Part shown: positions 44,260 to 47,281 of the stretch, piece after piece
Layout of the letters: each line of letters starts with the position of its first letter
Numbering within the stretch: the stretch's first letter is position 1
NCBI RefSeq assembly: GCF_000821245.2
Contig: NZ_LN611425.1
Coordinates: forward strand, 425,377 to 472,657
Direction: 5' to 3'
Source of the DNA: Virgibacillus senegalensis
GTDB lineage: Bacteria > Bacillota > Bacilli > Bacillales > Amphibacillaceae
DNA: 47,281 bases
Position numbers and translations under genes: made by a program
The notes under the pieces: generated by a model
Database searches by the model: none
Seen by the model: only the letters and a program-made list of their open reading frames with translations
Told to the model about the DNA's origin: nothing

Positions 44260-44361
44260 TCGTCCAGATAAAATTCTATTCTCCTTTTAGCCTCCTGAGG
44301 GCATAGTTTTTTGCATTAGAACCCAAAATGATAGTAGCAAGTATTTTGAGGAGGTTCATCT

Positions 44362-46320
44362 ATGCCTTTGAATGTCACGCAAAAATTGATAAAGGATCAT
44401 TTGATATCAGGGGAAATGATTCCGGGGACGGAAATCGGTCTCCGAATCGACCAGACATTGACACAGGATGCCACAGGTACAATGGTGATGCTCGAACTAG
44501 AAGCCATGGGTCTTGATTATGCGAAAACGGAAGCTTCGGCTCAATACGTCGATCATAATCTAATCCAAGTAGACAGTAAAAATCCTGATGACCATTTGTT
44601 CTTGCAGAGTGCAACCAGACGTTTCGGTTTATATTACAGCCGCCCTGGCAATGGAGTCAGTCATCCTGTCCATATGCAGCGACTGGCTAAGCCGGGAAAA
44701 ACGTTACTTGGCTCGGACAGCCATACTTGTGCAAATGGTTGTATGGGCATGCTCGCGATGGGTGCAGGCGGTATAGATGTAGCAATGGCGATCGCCGGGG
44801 AACCATTCTATGTGAAAATGCCGAAAGTGTGGGGAGTGAAACTGACTGGTGAATTACCGAAATGGGTAAGCGCCAAGGACGTTATATTTGAATTGTTGAA
44901 ACGATACGATGTCAAAGGGGGAGTAGGCAAAGTCATTGAATACTACGGACCTGGTTTAAAGGGATTGAGCGCCATGGACCGGCACGTTATCGCGAATATG
45001 GGAGCAGAATTAGGGGCAACGGGAACGGTTTTCCCTTCTGACAAAGAGGTTAAGCGGTTCCTAAAGGAACAGAATCGTGAAAACGATTGGAAGGAATTAA
45101 AGGCAGATCGCGGTGCCACATATGATTTGGAGGAAGAAATCAATCTATCTGAGTTAGAACCGTTAATAGCCAAACCATCCAGTCCAGGTAATGTAGTGCC
45201 AGTTAAAGAAATTGTCGGTGAGCCTATTTATCAGTCGTATGTAGGTTCTTCTGCAAATCCTGGCTATCGTGATTTTGCCATTGCATCAGAAATCGTGAAA
45301 GGGAAACGGATTGCTGAAGGGATCTCTTTTGATATCAATCCTACTTCCAGGCAAATGCTTACAGACTTAGTCAACGGGGGGCATATCGCCAATTTATTGC
45401 AAGCCGGTGCACGGCTTCACCAGGCGGGTTGTAACGGCTGTATCGGAATGGGACAAGCTCCGGCAACTGGTAGAAACAGTCTTCGTACTACCCCCAGAAA
45501 TTTTCCGGGACGCTCGGGGACGAAAGAGGATAGTGTATTTCTTTGCAGTCCGGAAACGGCAGCTGCATCAGCGCTTACAGGGGTTATCACCGATCCCAGA
45601 ACGTTGAAAATGGATTATCCTAAAATTAGAAGCCCCAAAAAGCCTAGTATGGAGATGAATTTACTGGATTCTCCGCTTGAGCCAGAGCAAGCACGGCAGG
45701 TTGAGCTTTACAAGGGGCCGAATATTGCATCAATTCCTGAAATGGATTCAATGCCTGATCAATTGGAACTCCCGGTTTTGTTGAAGATGGGGGACAATAT
45801 TTCCACCGATGAAATTTTGGCAGGAGGCGCTCGTGTACTTCCCTTTCGCAGCAACCTGCCGGAAATAAGCAAGTTTACCTTTGAAATTGTGGATGAAACC
45901 TATTACGAACGGAGCATGGCAGTCAGGGGCCAGGGAGGACATGCGATCATCGGCGGTTTTAATTACGGACAAGGTTCCAGCAGGGAGCATGCCGCTCTTG
46001 CCCCTAGGTTTCTCGGTTTGCGTGCAGCTTTAGCAAAAGACTTTGCAAGGATTCACTGGCAGAACTTAGTCAATTTTGGCGTTTTGCCATTGACTTTCGT
46101 AGACGAAGAAGATTATGCCAAAATAAACCAAGGCGATGTGCTGGAACTAACCGACCTGCGAAACAAGCTTCAACAAGGTAACGAATTCAATATTTCAATT
46201 AAAGGCAAAAATCAATCCATTGCGGTCCAACATGCATTGTCCGGTCGACAGGTTGAGATCATGCTCAAAGGCGGATTGATCAACTGGGTGAAAGAGCGGC
46301 AGAACGCTGCCAAATCTTGA
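44362..46320 (+). CDS. Aconitate hydratase, Aquifex-type
   Basis: A 652-residue 4Fe-4S hydratase. Cluster ligands are Cys123 (GSDSHTCANG), Cys357 and Cys360 (AGCNGCIGMG). The swivel domain (about 490-640) carries FNYGQGSSREHAALAPRFLG with the catalytic Ser-Arg. The length and the ALGATGTVFPSD-like segment (GATGTVFPSDKEVKRFL) fit the short mitochondrial/Aquifex-type aconitases rather than the 900-residue AcnA/CitB of B. subtilis. It may act on citrate or on another tricarboxylic substrate. TTTGAGGAGG precedes the ATG. A tiny zinc-finger-like gene follows after 16 bp. Confidence 0.9.
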   Translation: MPLNVTQKLIKDHLISGEMIPGTEIGLRIDQTLTQDATGTMVMLELEAMGLDYAKTEASAQYVDHNLIQVDSKNPDDHLFLQSATRRFGLYYSRPGNGVSHPVHMQRLAKPGKTLLGSDSHTCANGCMGMLAMGAGGIDVAMAIAGEPFYVKMPKVWGVKLTGELPKWVSAKDVIFELLKRYDVKGGVGKVIEYYGPGLKGLSAMDRHVIANMGAELGATGTVFPSDKEVKRFLKEQNRENDWKELKADRGATYDLEEEINLSELEPLIAKPSSPGNVVPVKEIVGEPIYQSYVGSSANPGYRDFAIASEIVKGKRIAEGISFDINPTSRQMLTDLVNGGHIANLLQAGARLHQAGCNGCIGMGQAPATGRNSLRTTPRNFPGRSGTKEDSVFLCSPETAAASALTGVITDPRTLKMDYPKIRSPKKPSMEMNLLDSPLEPEQARQVELYKGPNIASIPEMDSMPDQLELPVLLKMGDNISTDEILAGGARVLPFRSNLPEISKFTFEIVDETYYERSMAVRGQGGHAIIGGFNYGQGSSREHAALAPRFLGLRAALAKDFARIHWQNLVNFGVLPLTFVDEEDYAKINQGDVLELTDLRNKLQQGNEFNISIKGKNQSIAVQHALSGRQVEIMLKGGLINWVKERQNAAKS

Positions 46321-46336
46321 GAAAGGAGAGAAACAT

Positions 46337-46513
46337 ATGGTGAATAGAAAAAATGTTTGTAAAGCTTGTGAAGGCACTGGTATGCTGGCTGACGACGAAG
46401 AATGGCAATATACTTGTACCGTTTGTGGAGGGGATGGGAGTTTTTCTCCTGGTGATCGAGCAGAGCCTCCAAGTCCAATCAATGTAGATGAAAACAATCG
46501 GCTTTTGGATTAG
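46337..46513 (+). CDS. 58-residue CxxCxGxG (DnaJ-type zinc-finger-like) protein
   Basis: A small gene 16 bp after the aconitase gene with AAAGGAGAG upstream. It holds two motifs of the DnaJ zinc-finger type, CKACEGTG (residues 8-15) and CTVCGGDG (about residues 27-34), spaced to bind one zinc ion, and a Pro/Asp/Asn-rich tail. A transcription terminator follows directly. It may assist iron-sulfur assembly or folding of the aconitase; this is inference from position and motif. Confidence 0.75.
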   Translation: MVNRKNVCKACEGTGMLADDEEWQYTCTVCGGDGSFSPGDRAEPPSPINVDENNRLLD

Positions 46514-46518
46514 AATCT

Positions 46519-46545
46519 ACCCGGACAGATATGTCCGGGTTTTTT
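46519..46545 (+). terminator. Terminator after aconitase operon
   Basis: ACCCGGACA (46519-46527) pairs perfectly with TGTCCGGGT (46532-46540), 4-nt loop, T tract follows. Confidence 0.93.
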
Positions 46546-46798
46546 ACATGATCTTTTTTGACAACCAAGTAATAAAACTAAATTTACGGAAAAAAGGTTA
46601 AAACAGACCCTGTAGACAAAAAAGCGCCTGAATTTTGAATAAAACCTGATCATTATGCAGGAAAACACGACATGCCAATGGAAGTAATCTTTTATTGATT
46701 ACGAATTGAAAAGGAGATAAATAATGTAGATAAAATAAATACCTTGCGGAAGAGACACATGGGAAAGGTAGATAGGTGAAAGGAAAGCGGGGGAAAAG
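46546..46798. other. Intergenic region before the beta-lactamase-like gene
   Basis: It holds a GTAATC/GATTAC hairpin (46684-46702) and a strong Shine-Dalgarno AAGGAG (46711-46716), followed 7 nt later by the start-stop ATG-TAG (46724-46729). No gene of meaningful length is seen. Confidence 0.45.
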
Positions 46799-47281
46799 AT
46801 GAAACAACGTTTAGCAAGCAACTACCTTGCAGAAGCAGTGGAAAAGGAGCAATTTTCCGGGACTGCAATCGTCAAAAAAGCAGGAAAAATTTTGTATGAG
46901 TATGCAGGAGGTTATGCCGACAAAGCCAATCAGCGGCTCAATCACCTTGATACCAGATTCGGTATCGCTTCGGGCTGTAAACTGTTTACTGCCATCGCTA
47001 TTTGCCAACTAGCGGAAAAGGGAAGTTTTTCCTTCCATACACGTCTTAACGACTGTATAAAGGGGGATTTTCCCCAGTTCAACCAGTCGATTACTATTCA
47101 TCAATTACTAACGCACAGCGCTGGGATTCCTGATTATTTTGATGAAGAAGAAATAGATGATTTCGAAGAGCTGTGGAAACAAACACCAATGTATTTAATG
47201 AAGAACCCAGCTGACTTCCTGCCTATGTTTCAACATCAATCCATGAAAGATAAGCCTGGTGAAAGATTTCAATACAATAAT
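46799..47281 (+). CDS. Serine beta-lactamase-like hydrolase, 3' end missing
   Basis: The first 161 residues of a class C beta-lactamase/PBP4*-like serine hydrolase. The catalytic SxxK is Ser58-Gly-Cys-Lys61 (FGIASGCKLFTA), and LLTHSAGIPDY and the start of the YxN region (YNN) are visible at the window edge. The N-terminus (MKQRLASNYL) shows no signal peptide, so the protein may be cytoplasmic. The remaining part, including the C-terminal motif, lies outside the window. CGGGGGAAAAG lies before the ATG. Confidence 0.88.
   Translation, partial: MKQRLASNYLAEAVEKEQFSGTAIVKKAGKILYEYAGGYADKANQRLNHLDTRFGIASGCKLFTAIAICQLAEKGSFSFHTRLNDCIKGDFPQFNQSITIHQLLTHSAGIPDYFDEEEIDDFEELWKQTPMYLMKNPADFLPMFQHQSMKDKPGERFQYNN

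Noticed and set aside
44328-44516. 62-codon plus-strand frame over the aconitase start
   Set aside because: Overlaps the aconitase coding region out of frame; the aconitase N-terminus is well supported.

Overview
The window is a chromosomal segment from an endospore-forming member of the Bacillaceae (Firmicutes). The basis is the spoIVB and spo0A genes, strong AGGAGG-type ribosome binding sites, frequent GTG and TTG starts, S-box riboswitches, and gene order matching the Bacillus subtilis yqi-yqj region (dxs, tlyA, ahrC, recN, spoIVB, spo0A ... yqzF, bkdR-ptb-bcd-buk-lpdV-bkdAA-bkdAB-bkdB, brxB, yqjA, yqjD, yqjE). I cannot assign a genus. No rRNA, tRNA, CRISPR, prophage or intact insertion sequence was seen. 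The segment looks like core genome with lineage-specific insertions.

Layout: (1) 1-7760 holds dxs (5' end cut off by the window), tlyA, the arginine regulator ahrC, recN, the sporulation signalling protease spoIVB and the sporulation master regulator spo0A. The spo0A leader carries 0A-box-like sites, a good CodY-box match and an extended -10 promoter. (2) 7830-12330 holds two complete SAM-I riboswitches in series, then metN-metI-metQ (methionine ABC importer) and an M20 amidohydrolase. (3) 12486-13841 is a class III aspartokinase behind a long hairpin leader. It converges on a minus-strand cluster of a DnaQ-like exonuclease, a cNMP/CBS/DUF294 protein and yqzF (DUF2627). (4) 16961-26933 is the branched-chain keto-acid operon: bkdR, ptb, bcd, buk, lpdV, bkdAA, bkdAB, bkdB. 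(5) 27093-29900 holds two small unrecognised membrane proteins, a gene remnant, the bacilliredoxin brxB, the exporter yqjA, and a 45-codon minus-strand gene resembling Prli42.

(6) 30067-35329 is a propionate/methylmalonyl-CoA block: the mutase catalytic subunit, a fused B12-binding/epimerase protein, the carboxylase beta subunit and an M20 tripeptidase. Together with the bkd operon it can carry valine and isoleucine carbon from 2-keto acids through acyl-CoAs towards succinyl-CoA. (7) 35439-37268 holds an OsmC-family protein, an Rrf2 regulator and a cNMP-domain protein; the last two share the same dyad upstream. (8) 37429-47281 holds a DUF2332 protein, ddl, an alpha/beta hydrolase, coaA, a structured repeat, an isochorismatase-like hydrolase, a VOC/NTF2-like fusion, a GNAT acetyltransferase, an Aquifex-type aconitase with a tiny CxxCxGxG protein behind it, and the start of a serine beta-lactamase-like protein.

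The most interesting points are: the near-identical tandem riboswitches enclosing a three-codon ORF; a BkdR that has lost the GAFTGA sigma-54 contact motif, together with no visible -24/-12 promoter; the B12-domain/epimerase fusion; the paired Rrf2-type dyads; and several short genes that are easily missed.
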